Source: a virus
Virus record (IMG/VR): IMGVR_UViG_3300012582_000004
Span: 248,001-312,000 of that record
DNA: 64,000 bases
Direction: 5' to 3' (one strand)
In this document: piece after piece, positions 44,545 to 52,802 of the stretch
How the letters are laid out: every line of letters begins with the position of its first letter
Position numbering within the stretch: the stretch's first letter is position 1
The notes under the pieces: generated by a model
Databases searched by the model: none
The model's input: only the letters and a program-made list of their open reading frames with translations
What the model was told of the DNA's origin: nothing
Translations under genes and position numbers: made by a program

Positions 44545-44733
44545 TTAATTAGTAGCATTTCCAAATTTACCACAGATTCCGCACCTATGTATACCACCAA
44601 AATCATACCATTGGTGTTTACATAGTTTAGGTTTGGGTATATTTGTTTTCTTATTAGATAGTTTCTCTAACACATAAATACGCTCATCATTATTTAAACT
44701 TAGTATAAAGTTGTCTAATTGATTTTTATCCAT
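44545..44733 (-). CDS. Small zinc-binding protein
   Basis: A 62-residue protein with CKHQWYDFGGIHRCGICGK (about 38-56), a C-x-H...C-x2-C zinc site, after a helical N terminus. Similar short zinc proteins are common in phages. Function unknown. Confidence 0.6.
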   Translation of the reverse strand: MDKNQLDNFILSLNNDERIYVLEKLSNKKTNIPKPKLCKHQWYDFGGIHRCGICGKFGNATN

Positions 44734-44735
44734 AT

Positions 44736-45062
44736 TTATATGAGTTTAAGAGCTTCTAATAATCCTATTTCAAGTGCATCTTCATATTTGACATATGAAT
44801 CACTATTAAAATCATCATAATTTGTTAATATAATTTGTAATTCTTTCCCAAAGTAATTTACAGTAGAAAAGAATTTTAATTGATTTGGATATTCCGATGT
44901 ATTATATAATACTTCTACTATACAGTTATGATTCTTTCTTAACCATGTCTGTAATTCGTATTGAGTTGGTATATTTACTAATACAGTTCCTATGTATTCG
45001 AATAAAAATCCTTTTTCTTCTGCTAATTTAGCTGTTTCGAATTTTATTTGGTCATCATTCAT
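44736..45062 (-). CDS. Family-E phage protein, copy 3
   Basis: A 108-residue protein: FETAKLAEEKGFLFEYIG, IPTQYELQTWLRKNHNCIVE and KYEDALEIGLLEALKLI. It is the most typical member of the family also found at 18541 and 23196. Function unknown. Confidence 0.75.
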   Translation of the reverse strand: MNDDQIKFETAKLAEEKGFLFEYIGTVLVNIPTQYELQTWLRKNHNCIVEVLYNTSEYPNQLKFFSTVNYFGKELQIILTNYDDFNSDSYVKYEDALEIGLLEALKLI

Positions 45063-45088
45063 ATTACTTTATTTTATAAAATGTCTGT

Positions 45089-45406
45089 TTATGCTCTAAT
45101 AAATAATTCCATCTTATGAAATATAGCTTTACCGTCTTCTATTTTATACAATGCAGAAGATGCTCTTCCTGATAATGGTGCTATACAACTATACACATAT
45201 CTATAGATGTTTTCTTCTACATGTTCAAAGCATAGGATAGCCATAGCACCTCTTCTTTGTGGTTTATAATATAAAGCACACAATTCATCAAGAGATAAGC
45301 TATCATTTTCAATATGTTTAAAATTCAGGATAGCTCTAAAAGCCTCTGCATGTTCTTTGATTATTTCAGAATAATCATTTTCTCTTAAGCCATAGCTATT
45401 TACCAC
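45089..45406 (-). CDS. Hypothetical protein, GTG start
   Basis: A 105-residue protein with RRGAMAILCFEHVEENIYRY and RASSALYKIEDGKAIFHKME. The first usable start is GTG at 45406. Not recognised. Confidence 0.5.
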   Translation of the reverse strand: MVNSYGLRENDYSEIIKEHAEAFRAILNFKHIENDSLSLDELCALYYKPQRRGAMAILCFEHVEENIYRYVYSCIAPLSGRASSALYKIEDGKAIFHKMELFIRA

Positions 45407-45422
45407 TTCTTATACGTTTATG

Positions 45423-45755
45423 TTATCGACTTTGTTCAATTAAGTATAATGTTCCATCAACATCTAATCTACCTGCCCACCAACCCATACTAAACCATCC
45501 ACCTTTAATTGATTTTACAAAGATAATTTTCTCAATAAAATCATCATTTACTTTCAAATCACCTTTTATAAAATAATCAGTTTCTTTTGAATATAACCAA
45601 TCGCAATCTTTAACTTCACCTTTCCATAAAGATAGAGTATCTGAATCTATATTATTAAAAGGAATTATCTCTGTAATAGTAACAGGACTTCTTCTGCTTT
45701 CTCTAATCTTACCATCATCGTAATAATTATACGTTTGATTAAGTTGTACTTCCAT
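45423..45755 (-). CDS. Conserved phage protein (FDDGK / GGWFS motifs)
   Basis: A 110-residue protein from the ATG at 45755: NQTYNYYDDGKIRESRRSPV, ITEIIPF, WLYSKETDYFI, FVKSIKGGWFSMGWWAGRLD. The order of motifs is that of a small conserved family I know from Bacteroidota phages, function unknown. An earlier in-frame start would overlap the upstream gene. Confidence 0.7.
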   Translation of the reverse strand: MEVQLNQTYNYYDDGKIRESRRSPVTITEIIPFNNIDSDTLSLWKGEVKDCDWLYSKETDYFIKGDLKVNDDFIEKIIFVKSIKGGWFSMGWWAGRLDVDGTLYLIEQSR

Positions 45756-45756
45756 A

Positions 45757-46062
45757 CTATTTATTTTTACCAATTATTCTAATATGTTCTATCTTTGTTT
45801 CGTATACATTACAAGTGCAATCAACTTCTTTAATGTTGTTAACATCTAATACAACATACGTATAATAATCATCATTAATAGAATACCCAATAATTTCACT
45901 CGAAGGGAAAATTCTTTTAATATGATTTATACATTTTTCTTTACATTCACTTTCTATCTCCGCTCTAAATTTGTGGATACAAGAGTCTAATGCTATTACA
46001 AATATAAATACGATTATAAATATAATCGCACCTAATATTTTTTCAATGGTTGATTTTTTCAT
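45757..46062 (-). CDS. Membrane-anchored Cys-rich protein
   Basis: A 101-residue protein with one N-terminal membrane helix (about 8-27) and a soluble domain with five cysteines (ECKEKCINH, DCTCN). The outside location would allow disulfides. Function unknown. Confidence 0.6.
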   Translation of the reverse strand: MKKSTIEKILGAIIFIIVFIFVIALDSCIHKFRAEIESECKEKCINHIKRIFPSSEIIGYSINDDYYTYVVLDVNNIKEVDCTCNVYETKIEHIRIIGKNK

Positions 46063-46065
46063 ATC

Positions 46066-46365
46066 TTATTTCTCTAATTCTTTTTTAATTAATAATTTCA
46101 ACATAACTGGTGAAATATTAGCACTACCATGACTTCTATTCATATTGTTGATGATAGTAAGCAAATCTACTACATTAATACTTGTTTTTGCATAATCATT
46201 AGCTTCTAAAGCATTTACAATTTTTTTAGCATCTTCTAAAGTTTCAGAAGTAACTACAAAATACTTACCGTGAGGTTTAGTATCAAATGGAATGTCGCTC
46301 GTAGGTTTTTCGGTTCTGCCTAGAATTTCAAAGCTTTTTCTTTCTACAATATATTGATTAGCCAT
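46066..46365 (-). CDS. Hypothetical protein
   Basis: A 99-residue protein with YFVVTSETLEDAKKIVNAL and a helical, Lys-rich end. Not recognised. Confidence 0.55.
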   Translation of the reverse strand: MANQYIVERKSFEILGRTEKPTSDIPFDTKPHGKYFVVTSETLEDAKKIVNALEANDYAKTSINVVDLLTIINNMNRSHGSANISPVMLKLLIKKELEK

Positions 46366-46417
46366 AGTATAAATGTTTAGTACCTTTGTATTACCATATA
46401 AATAATTCTGTAATTAT

Positions 46418-46774
46418 TTAGAGAAAATAAATATTATGTTGTTCAGTATCCAATATAATAGATTCAACATTAAAGAAATTATCTCCTTCAATATAAGCAT
46501 CTACTTCATCATTTACAAGTATTCTATCCACACTAATCTTAGATAGTAAATATTTTAAACGAAATTCTTTATTGTCTTCTGTTTTAATAAAGTTGAGTCT
46601 ATCGTGTTCCCATTGTTTTTTATAGGTTACATGAGCAAAACGTTGAATAATATGGCACAATTTATCTTTATCCAATGGTAAACTACCATTATGTTTTAAT
46701 GCAAGTAGCATCTGCATAATACTTAAGAAGATATTACCAAAATCATTATCACCGAACTTAATAGCTATTTTCAT
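46418..46774 (-). CDS. Conserved phage protein (KFGDNDFG start)
   Basis: A 118-residue protein starting MKIAIKFGDNDFGNIFLSIM. The KIAIxFGDNDF start is one I associate with a small conserved phage family of unknown function. It has its own class-1 promoter with a leader of about 15 bases. Confidence 0.65.
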   Translation of the reverse strand: MKIAIKFGDNDFGNIFLSIMQMLLALKHNGSLPLDKDKLCHIIQRFAHVTYKKQWEHDRLNFIKTEDNKEFRLKYLLSKISVDRILVNDEVDAYIEGDNFFNVESIILDTEQHNIYFL

Positions 46775-46793
46775 ATTTCTAAATTTATTTATA

Positions 46794-46825
46794 CAAAGGT
46801 ATTACAAATTGTATTAACATACAAA
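46794..46825 (-). promoter_or_regulatory. Class-1 promoter
   Basis: Minus-strand TTTG (46822-46825), 20 bp, TACCTTTG (46794-46801). Confidence 0.7.
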
Positions 46826-46840
46826 TAATTCTATATTATT

Positions 46841-47158
46841 TTATCGTTTAATATTAAAAATATCTTGAATAATCCACACAACACCCTGTACGATAGTTAT
46901 TAATATAACAATAGGGAGAACTAAATAGGTTATTGGATTTTTAAAATTGGGACCATCCAAGCTATGTTTACCTTCGTAATTAACTCCGTTGGTTTTTATA
47001 ACCTTAATCTTAATAAGGAATGTTTGTATCATATCTGCTACAATATCAAAGAATTTATTAAATTTTGATACACAGTTAACAATATTCCCTTCTTTATCAA
47101 TATAACATTTATTACCATTTTTATCAATAAATGGTATATTATTTTCGTTTTGTTTCAT
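46841..47158 (-). CDS. Membrane protein
   Basis: A 105-residue protein. The start GNKCYIDKEGNIVNCVSKF is polar; a membrane helix at about 77-99 (TYLVLPIVILITIVQGVVWI) ends it. Function unknown. Confidence 0.55.
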   Translation of the reverse strand: MKQNENNIPFIDKNGNKCYIDKEGNIVNCVSKFNKFFDIVADMIQTFLIKIKVIKTNGVNYEGKHSLDGPNFKNPITYLVLPIVILITIVQGVVWIIQDIFNIKR

Positions 47159-47170
47159 AATTTATTTAGT

Positions 47171-47533
47171 TTATAACATGTAATAAAACATTCCTATATC
47201 TTCATTTTTGTCTACGAACTCTTCCCATATTAAATGGAAATCTTTTTGTAATTCTATATCTTCTGGATTTTCTTTTACCCAATCAAATACTCCCACATAG
47301 TCGGCTTTATCCGATTCATCTTTAGGTCCAAAATAGAATAAATTCATATGATAAATTAAACCCTTCCTATGGTCCTTATAGTCAGATTTATCACTTATAA
47401 TCCAATTCCATACTCTTTTTCTAATACCCTTGCGCTTCGTTTCTAAGTAGTCTAAAGCAGGAAATAATTTGACATATTGTATAGTTCCCTTAATAGGTTT
47501 TTTCCTGTTGATATGAGATGGTAGATTTGACAT
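47171..47533 (-). CDS. Hypothetical protein
   Basis: A 120-residue soluble protein: a basic N terminus (SHINRKKPIKGTIQYVKLF), then WVKENPEDIELQKDFHLIW. Not recognised. It lies 17 bp after ClpX and may be co-transcribed. Confidence 0.6.
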   Translation of the reverse strand: MSNLPSHINRKKPIKGTIQYVKLFPALDYLETKRKGIRKRVWNWIISDKSDYKDHRKGLIYHMNLFYFGPKDESDKADYVGVFDWVKENPEDIELQKDFHLIWEEFVDKNEDIGMFYYML

Positions 47534-47550
47534 ACTGTATAGTTTCCTTA

Positions 47551-48708
47551 TTAGGCTTCATATTGATTATAAATCATATTGATTCTTTCCTCGGTATATT
47601 GACATGTAAGCAAATAACTATCAACTTTCTGAGAAGGTAATTCAAACATAACATCACTCATGATTTTCTCACAAATTGCTCTAAGTCCTCTAGCACCCAA
47701 TTTAAATTCCAATGCTTTTTCAGCAATACATGCAATTGCATCTTCTTCTATTTCAAGCTTAATGTTATCAAGAGCGAATAATCTCACATATTGCTTCAAT
47801 ATAGAATTTCTAGGTTCAGTTAAAATTAATTTCAATGTTTCATTAGTAAGAGCATCCAAATGAGTTAGTATCGGCAAACGCCCCAACAATTCAGTTATTA
47901 ATCCGAATTGAATTAAATCTTGTACAGCAATACATTTCAATAGATTATCTTCGTTGATTGCTTGTGGAGTTTTGCTAGTGAATCCAACTTTACTATTCAC
48001 ATTCAATCTATTACGGATTATATCTTTAATACCACCAAAAGCACCACCTGAAATGAAAAGAATATTATCAGTATTCATTACCATCTCATTTTCAATGGCT
48101 TGTTTCTTACTTGGCTTTAGATTAACTATACTGCTTTCAAGTATTTTCAATAATGCTTGTTGTACACCGACACCCGCTACATCAAGCATTTGTGTTCCTT
48201 GAGTTCGTTTCTTAGCAATTTTATCAATTTCGTCAATATAGACAATACCTTTTTCTGCTTTTTTAATATCGAAATCCGATGCTTGTAATAAACGATATAA
48301 AATACTTTCAACATCTTCACCAGTATAACCTGTTTGAGTTAATGTAGTTGCATCTACAATGCAAAATGGAACATCGAGAATTTTAGCAAGAATTTTAATC
48401 AAGTACGTTTTACCTGTGCCTGATTCACCAATCATAATAACATTGGATTTTTCGATAATTACATCATCTTCATCTTTACAAGGATTGTTAATTCTCTTAT
48501 AATGATTGTATGCTGCGACAGCAATAGTTTTCTTTGCTTCATCCTGACCAATAACATATTGATCCAAAAATTCTTTGATTTGTATAGGTTTTAAATCAAA
48601 TGTTGGCGCTGCTTTTTTTATGAAATCTGGCTTAGAAGCCTTTTTGATAATTTTTTTAGGAAGTGGTTCAATCACTCTTTTTTTCTTCTTTTTGAATATT
48701 GTCTTCAT
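47551..48708 (-). CDS. clpX: ClpX-type AAA+ unfoldase without zinc-binding domain
   Basis: A 385-residue ATPase. Walker A is GESGTGKT (94-101), pore loop 1 GYTG (127-130), Walker B IVYIDE (155-160), sensor/arginine region GRLP (276-279) and sensor 2 GARGLR (338-343). The ClpX-specific IGF loop, which docks on ClpP, appears as KVGF (240-243). The usual N-terminal C4 zinc domain that binds adaptors is replaced by a Lys-rich extension. It should unfold proteins and may feed host ClpP. No clpP is in the window. It heads a minus-strand unit. Confidence 0.9.
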   Translation of the reverse strand: MKTIFKKKKKRVIEPLPKKIIKKASKPDFIKKAAPTFDLKPIQIKEFLDQYVIGQDEAKKTIAVAAYNHYKRINNPCKDEDDVIIEKSNVIMIGESGTGKTYLIKILAKILDVPFCIVDATTLTQTGYTGEDVESILYRLLQASDFDIKKAEKGIVYIDEIDKIAKKRTQGTQMLDVAGVGVQQALLKILESSIVNLKPSKKQAIENEMVMNTDNILFISGGAFGGIKDIIRNRLNVNSKVGFTSKTPQAINEDNLLKCIAVQDLIQFGLITELLGRLPILTHLDALTNETLKLILTEPRNSILKQYVRLFALDNIKLEIEEDAIACIAEKALEFKLGARGLRAICEKIMSDVMFELPSQKVDSYLLTCQYTEERINMIYNQYEA

Positions 48709-48712
48709 ATTA

Positions 48713-48743
48713 CAAATATACTAATAATTGTGATAAATACAAA
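48713..48743 (-). promoter_or_regulatory. Class-1 promoter for clpX
   Basis: Minus-strand TTTG (48740-48743), 19 bp, TATATTTG (48713-48720), four bases, ATG. Spacing is one shorter than in the others. Confidence 0.6.
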
Positions 48744-48744
48744 T

Positions 48745-48984
48745 TTATGAGAAATATAATGTTAAAAATTCTTTATGAAGCTCTCTAACCTTATGTTTAT
48801 GCTCTTCTTGTTTATCTTTCCATAAAGACATCATAAATGACTTAGATATAGAATCCATCTGCCTTTCGGGATATTTCTTATCAAGTAGTTTGATATGCCA
48901 ATTAATCCAATCTTCGAAAGAATTTAACTCTTTATCTAAATCAGTTATTAGTTTATCAATATGATTTTTAGTAATATCATTCAT
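48745..48984 (-). CDS. Helical protein
   Basis: A 79-residue protein from the ATG at 48984, just after the upstream stop. Mainly helical (KLITDLDKELNSFEDWINWH, KQEEHKHKVRELHKEF). Not recognised. Confidence 0.6.
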   Translation of the reverse strand: MNDITKNHIDKLITDLDKELNSFEDWINWHIKLLDKKYPERQMDSISKSFMMSLWKDKQEEHKHKVRELHKEFLTLYFS

Positions 48985-48985
48985 G

Positions 48986-49126
48986 TTATTTACTGACAGG
49001 TTCATCTACTATAACAATTTGATTATTCTTTAAATGTGCATTTAAAATAGCAAGATGTCCGTCTGCTTGACATACCTGTTTATTATCTACCCACATATAC
49101 CAATCACCATTTTTTATTTTTTTCAC
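48986..49126 (-). CDS. Small protein, GTG start
   Basis: A 46-residue protein starting with GTG (MKKIKNGDWYMWVDNKQVCQ). It lies about 20 bases behind a class-1 -7 box. The NGDWYMWV segment suggests a short beta hairpin. Function unknown. Confidence 0.55.
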   Translation of the reverse strand: MKKIKNGDWYMWVDNKQVCQADGHLAILNAHLKNNQIVIVDEPVSK

Positions 49127-49148
49127 AGTTTATACTTTTTTAATAGTA

Positions 49149-49180
49149 CAAAGGTACAATAAATTGTAGTTATATACAAA
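49149..49180 (-). promoter_or_regulatory. Class-1 promoter
   Basis: Minus-strand TTTG (49177-49180), 20 bp, TACCTTTG (49149-49156). Confidence 0.7.
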
Positions 49181-49233
49181 CGTATTGAGATATACTTTCC
49201 TATAATACGTTAAAATGAGACATTATTTACCTA

Positions 49234-49470
49234 TCAATATATATCCATTGTCCAACCATTTAATTCATCAAGTTTATTCAATTTATCTATTCTTTCAATA
49301 ATACTATCTTTCAATTTCGCTGTATTATCATTAGAGCTTTCATTTGCAACATATTGAATATCACCCATTTTATCCACAGATATTACAACACTGCTAGGTA
49401 TAGTCGATATACTTTTTGTACAAACATAAAGTGTAAGCTGTCTCAATATTATATTAAATAAATATTTCAT
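49234..49470 (-). CDS. Small protein with internal tail-like segment
   Basis: A 78-residue protein. KLKDSIIERIDKLNKLDELN near the end resembles the type II tail but is followed by eight more residues (GWTMDIY end). Function unknown. Confidence 0.5.
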   Translation of the reverse strand: MKYLFNIILRQLTLYVCTKSISTIPSSVVISVDKMGDIQYVANESSNDNTAKLKDSIIERIDKLNKLDELNGWTMDIY

Positions 49471-49530
49471 AATGTTCTACTTTTAGATTTAATCCATATT
49501 ATATAACAAATGTATTTCCATAATTATTTT

Positions 49531-49559
49531 AAAACTTTCGTCTTTAGTTTTACTATAAT
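49531..49559 (+). promoter_or_regulatory. Class-2 promoter for the 49.5-52.5 kb run
   Basis: AAAACTTT, 14 bp, CTATAAT then TAG. A six-codon frame (MGKIAN) opens 8 bases later and stops as TAATATG just before the real ATG at 49588. Confidence 0.7.
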
Positions 49560-49587
49560 TAGTATATGGGTAAAATTGCGAATTAAT

Positions 49588-49839
49588 ATGAATGATGAAA
49601 TAATAGGTAATATATTAAAAAGTAATGTACTCTATTGTAAAGAAAATTATTATCCTTTTATTAAAGGTAGAATATACAGATGTGTAATAACAAATTTTAG
49701 TATAGTTATTACAATAGAAAGCAACTGCGGAAATCATAGATATTTTATAATAGATATTAAAGATAGTATGAATAAACTACTAAATCATTTTACTACTGTT
49801 CAAGAACATAGAGAATCTATCATCAAAGATTTATTATGA
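49588..49839 (+). CDS. Tailed protein, F-x-K-G core
   Basis: An 83-residue protein; the ATG at 49588 is the one downstream of the promoter, so a longer hydrophobic N-terminal extension is rejected. SNVLYCKENYYPFIKGRIY matches the F-x-K-G-x-x-Y core of the 30-35 kb array, with tail FTTVQEHRESIIKDLL. ATGA overlap with the next gene. Confidence 0.7.
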   Translation: MNDEIIGNILKSNVLYCKENYYPFIKGRIYRCVITNFSIVITIESNCGNHRYFIIDIKDSMNKLLNHFTTVQEHRESIIKDLL

Positions 49840-49961
49840 AAATAGATAAAATAGAATTAGATTCTCTAAATAGAATGTTAAGAGTTGGTTTTGGTAAACA
49901 TAATGGGAGATGGTTTTTCAGAATTGATTTATGGTTTGTCGGATATAGAATAACCAAATAA
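49836..49961 (+). CDS. Microprotein, RWFFRIDLW motif
   Basis: A 41-residue protein with GRWFFRIDLWFVGYRIT, a motif I recall in many small phage proteins. It overlaps the stop of the preceding gene (ATGA). Function unknown. Confidence 0.55.
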   Translation: MKIDKIELDSLNRMLRVGFGKHNGRWFFRIDLWFVGYRITK

Positions 49962-49965
49962 ATAT

Positions 49966-50157
49966 ATGGATAAAATTACAGTAATTAAAGCATTTAAGTC
50001 TCATGGAATACAATTCAAGAAAGGTGATGTTTTCTATGGGCGATGGGTATATGCATCCAATCTTAATAAAGATAAAATACTACCATTAGTCGTAGCATGT
50101 AATTATTCGTATGGTCCCTTCCTATTACCTAAAGAAAACTTTATAAAAAATGATTAA
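49966..50157 (+). CDS. Small hypothetical protein
   Basis: A 63-residue protein with FKKGDVFYGRWVYASN, a possible SH3-like start but no tail. Overlaps the next gene by 8 bp. Confidence 0.55.
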   Translation: MDKITVIKAFKSHGIQFKKGDVFYGRWVYASNLNKDKILPLVVACNYSYGPFLLPKENFIKND

Positions 50158-50374
50158 GAAGATATTAAGATGCTTATTTATAGTACAGGAAAGAAGTAAT
50201 AAAGGTAGAACACCTAAATTGGGGAAAGGTTATTTCACTGCCTATAGATTCAATCCTTACAACCCATTAAGCTATATCACTGTAGTGATAGCATTAATCA
50301 TTGGAATTATTCTATATGGTATATTAGGTATTTGGAAAGAAATGGATTCTCAAAATCCTTTTAAATGGAATTAA
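50150..50374 (+). CDS. Single-pass membrane protein (NPYNPLSY)
   Basis: A 74-residue protein: basic N-terminal half with FRFNPYNPLSYIT-like segment (YRFNPYNPLSYITVVIAL), then a membrane helix and WKEMDSQNPFKWN. The basic side should face the cytoplasm. Function unknown. Confidence 0.6.
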   Translation: MIKKILRCLFIVQERSNKGRTPKLGKGYFTAYRFNPYNPLSYITVVIALIIGIILYGILGIWKEMDSQNPFKWN

Positions 50375-50375
50375 T

Positions 50376-50624
50376 ATGAGCTATTCAAAATTCAAATCTA
50401 TTTTAAATAAAAACATCTGTTATGATGGATTACAAGATTATACAGTTGAAAATGTATTAGTAGAATACTTAAAAATATTAGGCAATACAGAAGATGTAGA
50501 AAAGAGTGCTGAATTTTATTCTACACATGTATCAAATGGTATAGACGAAGATAGAGAGCGAGCTAAACAAGATTATATAGCTGGCGTTAATTATATTATT
50601 AATCAATTTTTAAATAGAGATTAA
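50376..50624 (+). CDS. Hypothetical protein
   Basis: An 82-residue soluble, mostly helical protein (TVENVLVEYLKILGNTEDVE). Not recognised. 1-2 bp spacing to both neighbours. Confidence 0.55.
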   Translation: MSYSKFKSILNKNICYDGLQDYTVENVLVEYLKILGNTEDVEKSAEFYSTHVSNGIDEDRERAKQDYIAGVNYIINQFLNRD

Positions 50625-50626
50625 CT

Positions 50627-50950
50627 ATGATAGGAACAGAAAGAGTAGTATATAATGTAATGTCCATATGGGCGTTTGAATGGTATGTGAAAGATTATTT
50701 AGATATTAATATAGTAGATGTATTAGAAGAGTTTGGTGGTGCTAAAGATATACGTATAGGCAGTCTTATCGAACAAGGAATTTCTAAAAGTATAGCATTT
50801 GAATTTAATATCACACAGGATAAATTAGATGTACATGGAGATAATTTATCATATGATTCTAAAACAGAATACTATTTATATTCGTTATGTTCTAAAGGAC
50901 TTATTCAACCAGGTAAATATCTGTTAAATTCTATAATTGAAGTATTATGA
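50627..50950 (+). CDS. Hypothetical protein
   Basis: A 107-residue protein: MSIWAFEWYVKDYLDINIVD helix and a mixed C-terminal half. Not recognised. Ends with ATGA overlap to the next gene. Confidence 0.55.
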   Translation: MIGTERVVYNVMSIWAFEWYVKDYLDINIVDVLEEFGGAKDIRIGSLIEQGISKSIAFEFNITQDKLDVHGDNLSYDSKTEYYLYSLCSKGLIQPGKYLLNSIIEVL

Positions 50951-51057
50951 AAAAATCATTAATTATTGTAATAATAGCATCCCTATTAATATTGCTTGTT
51001 TTAGGTTCTCTATATTCTGTGTATTGGACATTTACACAACTTGATATGCCTATTTAA
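50947..51057 (+). CDS. Membrane microprotein (SLYSVYWTF)
   Basis: A 36-residue protein: a membrane helix followed by GSLYSVYWTFTQLDMPI, related to the end of 42279-42461. The shared aromatic end may face the periplasm. Function unknown. Confidence 0.55.
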   Translation: MKKSLIIVIIASLLILLVLGSLYSVYWTFTQLDMPI

Positions 51058-51072
51058 TTTAAATAATTAATT

Positions 51073-51273
51073 ATGAAAAACTCGTATCATAAAATTTTAA
51101 TACAAAATATGAAAAATGGTTCATATGGTGAATTACCACCAAGAATAAATAGAGTAACTAATCCATCTAATTTAAAGCAAATACGAACTGATACTAAATC
51201 AGAAATTACTTGGAATACTATTATATTATATGCTGTATTATTTACAACAGCCATTATAACAATTATTAATTAA
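51073..51273 (+). CDS. Tail-anchored membrane protein
   Basis: A 66-residue protein: a basic soluble part (GSYGELPPRINRVTNPSNLK) and one C-terminal membrane helix (about 47-65). Function unknown. Confidence 0.55.
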   Translation: MKNSYHKILIQNMKNGSYGELPPRINRVTNPSNLKQIRTDTKSEITWNTIILYAVLFTTAIITIIN

Positions 51274-51441
51274 TATTAAAACATATTTTAAAATTTATCG
51301 TTTAATATAGTATGCGCAAACATCGCATCATATGGTATCTCGAATATTATCATATGTTAATTTAAGGCTTTTTATTGATGGTTTACATCTTTTTGTCGCG
51401 GAAACAGTATCCCATGCAGCCTTTTTTAGTAATAAGAAAGC

Positions 51442-51475
51442 AGGACTATTGGAGAAATTCAATAGTCTGTTTTTA
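51442..51475 (+). terminator. Intrinsic terminator
   Basis: GGACTATTG (51443-51451) pairs with CAATAGTC (51460-51467) and is followed by TGTTTTT. It lies in a 265-bp gap and would end the 49.5-51.3 kb transcript. Confidence 0.7.
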
Positions 51476-51538
51476 TTTAAATTTGGATTTGATTGTAAAA
51501 TTTTATATATTTGGTGTTATAAAAATAAACTACAAAAT

Positions 51539-51772
51539 ATGAGCGTAATAAATGAAATACTTGATGGTAATTATCAGTTAATTAAAACTCTTTTAACAGA
51601 TGATGTAGAAATTCTTATCGAACATGTTAAATTAATGGAAGAAAATGATAAGTTAGACTTTATAACAAACATTGTTGATGAAGAAATTTTTGATGTTTAC
51701 CCAGTTGGTTCACTTAAAAAATTTCTATTAAGCTTTAAAGATGAATTGGTAAAAATTTCAGATAGAAGTTAA
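51539..51772 (+). CDS. Family-G helical protein
   Basis: A 77-residue protein from the ATG at 51539; a longer frame upstream crosses the terminator and is rejected. MSVINEILDGNYQLIKTLLT is related to 52196-52474 (YINEILNGNYKLINNI). The two flank denV. Function unknown. Confidence 0.6.
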   Translation: MSVINEILDGNYQLIKTLLTDDVEILIEHVKLMEENDKLDFITNIVDEEIFDVYPVGSLKKFLLSFKDELVKISDRS

Positions 51773-52188
51773 TGACAAGAATTAATGTGGGTATTGCGGT
51801 TTCAAAATTAACTGACCAACATCTATTAGCAGAACATAGAGAAATTACAAGGATACCTAATGTAATCAAAGGTAAGTCTATTACTAATACCATTCCTAAG
51901 CATTTTAAACTAGGTAAGGGACACGTTATGTTCTTCTATGATAAGATAGGTTATTTATATAATAGATACATAGAACTCTACAAAGAATGTCTTAACAGAG
52001 GCTTTAATATTGATAGTAAAGAATCTACATTTAATGGACACAATTTAACTATTAATTGGGAAGCCGATATAGATTGTCGTGCGATATTGATTGAAAGAAT
52101 ATCTAATAGAATATATGATTCTAAACAAATTCCAAGATATTACGGCAAGCCTGTTACTAAAGAAGAAGCTATAAATTTATTAAAATAA
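51772..52188 (+). CDS. denV: T4 endonuclease V-like pyrimidine dimer glycosylase
   Basis: A 138-residue protein, the same length as T4 DenV and alignable throughout: MTRINVGIAVSKLTDQHLLA at the start, HFKLGKGHVMFFYDKIGYL in the middle, IELYKECLNRGFNI after it and YYGKPVT near the end. The catalytic Thr2 (as N-terminal amine nucleophile) and the catalytic glutamate (E24, E23 in T4) are present. It should remove UV-induced cyclobutane dimers and cleave the backbone. It overlaps the family-G gene by one base. Confidence 0.95.
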   Translation: MTRINVGIAVSKLTDQHLLAEHREITRIPNVIKGKSITNTIPKHFKLGKGHVMFFYDKIGYLYNRYIELYKECLNRGFNIDSKESTFNGHNLTINWEADIDCRAILIERISNRIYDSKQIPRYYGKPVTKEEAINLLK

Positions 52189-52195
52189 AAAATAT

Positions 52196-52474
52196 ATGAA
52201 TGCTATAAATGATTCTGAAACTAATGATTTAGTTAATAATATCAAATTTAGATATATCAATGAAATACTCAATGGTAACTATAAATTGATTAATAATATT
52301 ACTTCTGCTACAGTAGATACTTTTATTAACCATGTTAAAGAAATGAAGGAAGATGAAAGATTGGATTTAATTACAAATATTATTGATAATAGAGATAATA
52401 TTATAGAAGGAAATCTTAAAGTAATTCTTTTAAACTTTAAATCTGAATTAGAAAAAATATCTTCAATGAGTTAA
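52196..52474 (+). CDS. Family-G helical protein, copy 2
   Basis: A 92-residue paralogue of 51539-51772 with an N-terminal extension. YINEILNGNYKLINNI, a central MKEDERLDLITNIID and ILLNFKSELEKIS are shared. It ends the plus-strand run, convergent with 52491. Confidence 0.6.
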   Translation: MNAINDSETNDLVNNIKFRYINEILNGNYKLINNITSATVDTFINHVKEMKEDERLDLITNIIDNRDNIIEGNLKVILLNFKSELEKISSMS

Positions 52475-52490
52475 TTGTTTCTAACATCTT

Positions 52491-52802
52491 TTAATTAAAA
52501 TAGTCGGAAATCTCCCTCCTATTTCTTATAATACTTTCTTTAAATTTAATATTTAATTCATCCTTAAAATATCCCACATTTATTTCTTTAATTGTACCAT
52601 CATATTCTTTAAATGATACTACGAACATTGTAGTTTCATTAACTAATAACCAACCACTATTATTAGGATTTACCTTTATTTTTTCAGAAATAAAATATTT
52701 TTCGCACATAAAAATGTATTGATTAACATTCAATGCAATATTACTTATCCCAAATAGTCTATTGTGTATTTCAGATTCTCTAGATTCTCTATCGTGTTTC
52801 AT
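52491..52802 (-). CDS. Tail-like small protein
   Basis: A 103-residue protein. NNSGWLLVNETTMFVVSF resembles the W-x-I strand of the SH3-like tailed proteins, and the end FKESIIRNRREISDYFN is a weak tail. It overlaps the metalloprotease gene by 14 bp. Confidence 0.55.
   Translation of the reverse strand: MKHDRESRESEIHNRLFGISNIALNVNQYIFMCEKYFISEKIKVNPNNSGWLLVNETTMFVVSFKEYDGTIKEINVGYFKDELNIKFKESIIRNRREISDYFN

Noticed and set aside
42515-48202. Several 60-100-codon plus-strand frames (42515, 47660, 47954)
   Set aside because: They lie antisense to well supported minus-strand genes, including clpX, and have no start signals.
51332-51538. 69-residue N-terminal extension of the family-G gene
   Set aside because: It crosses an intrinsic terminator hairpin, and the paralogue at 52196 matches only from the ATG at 51539 onward.
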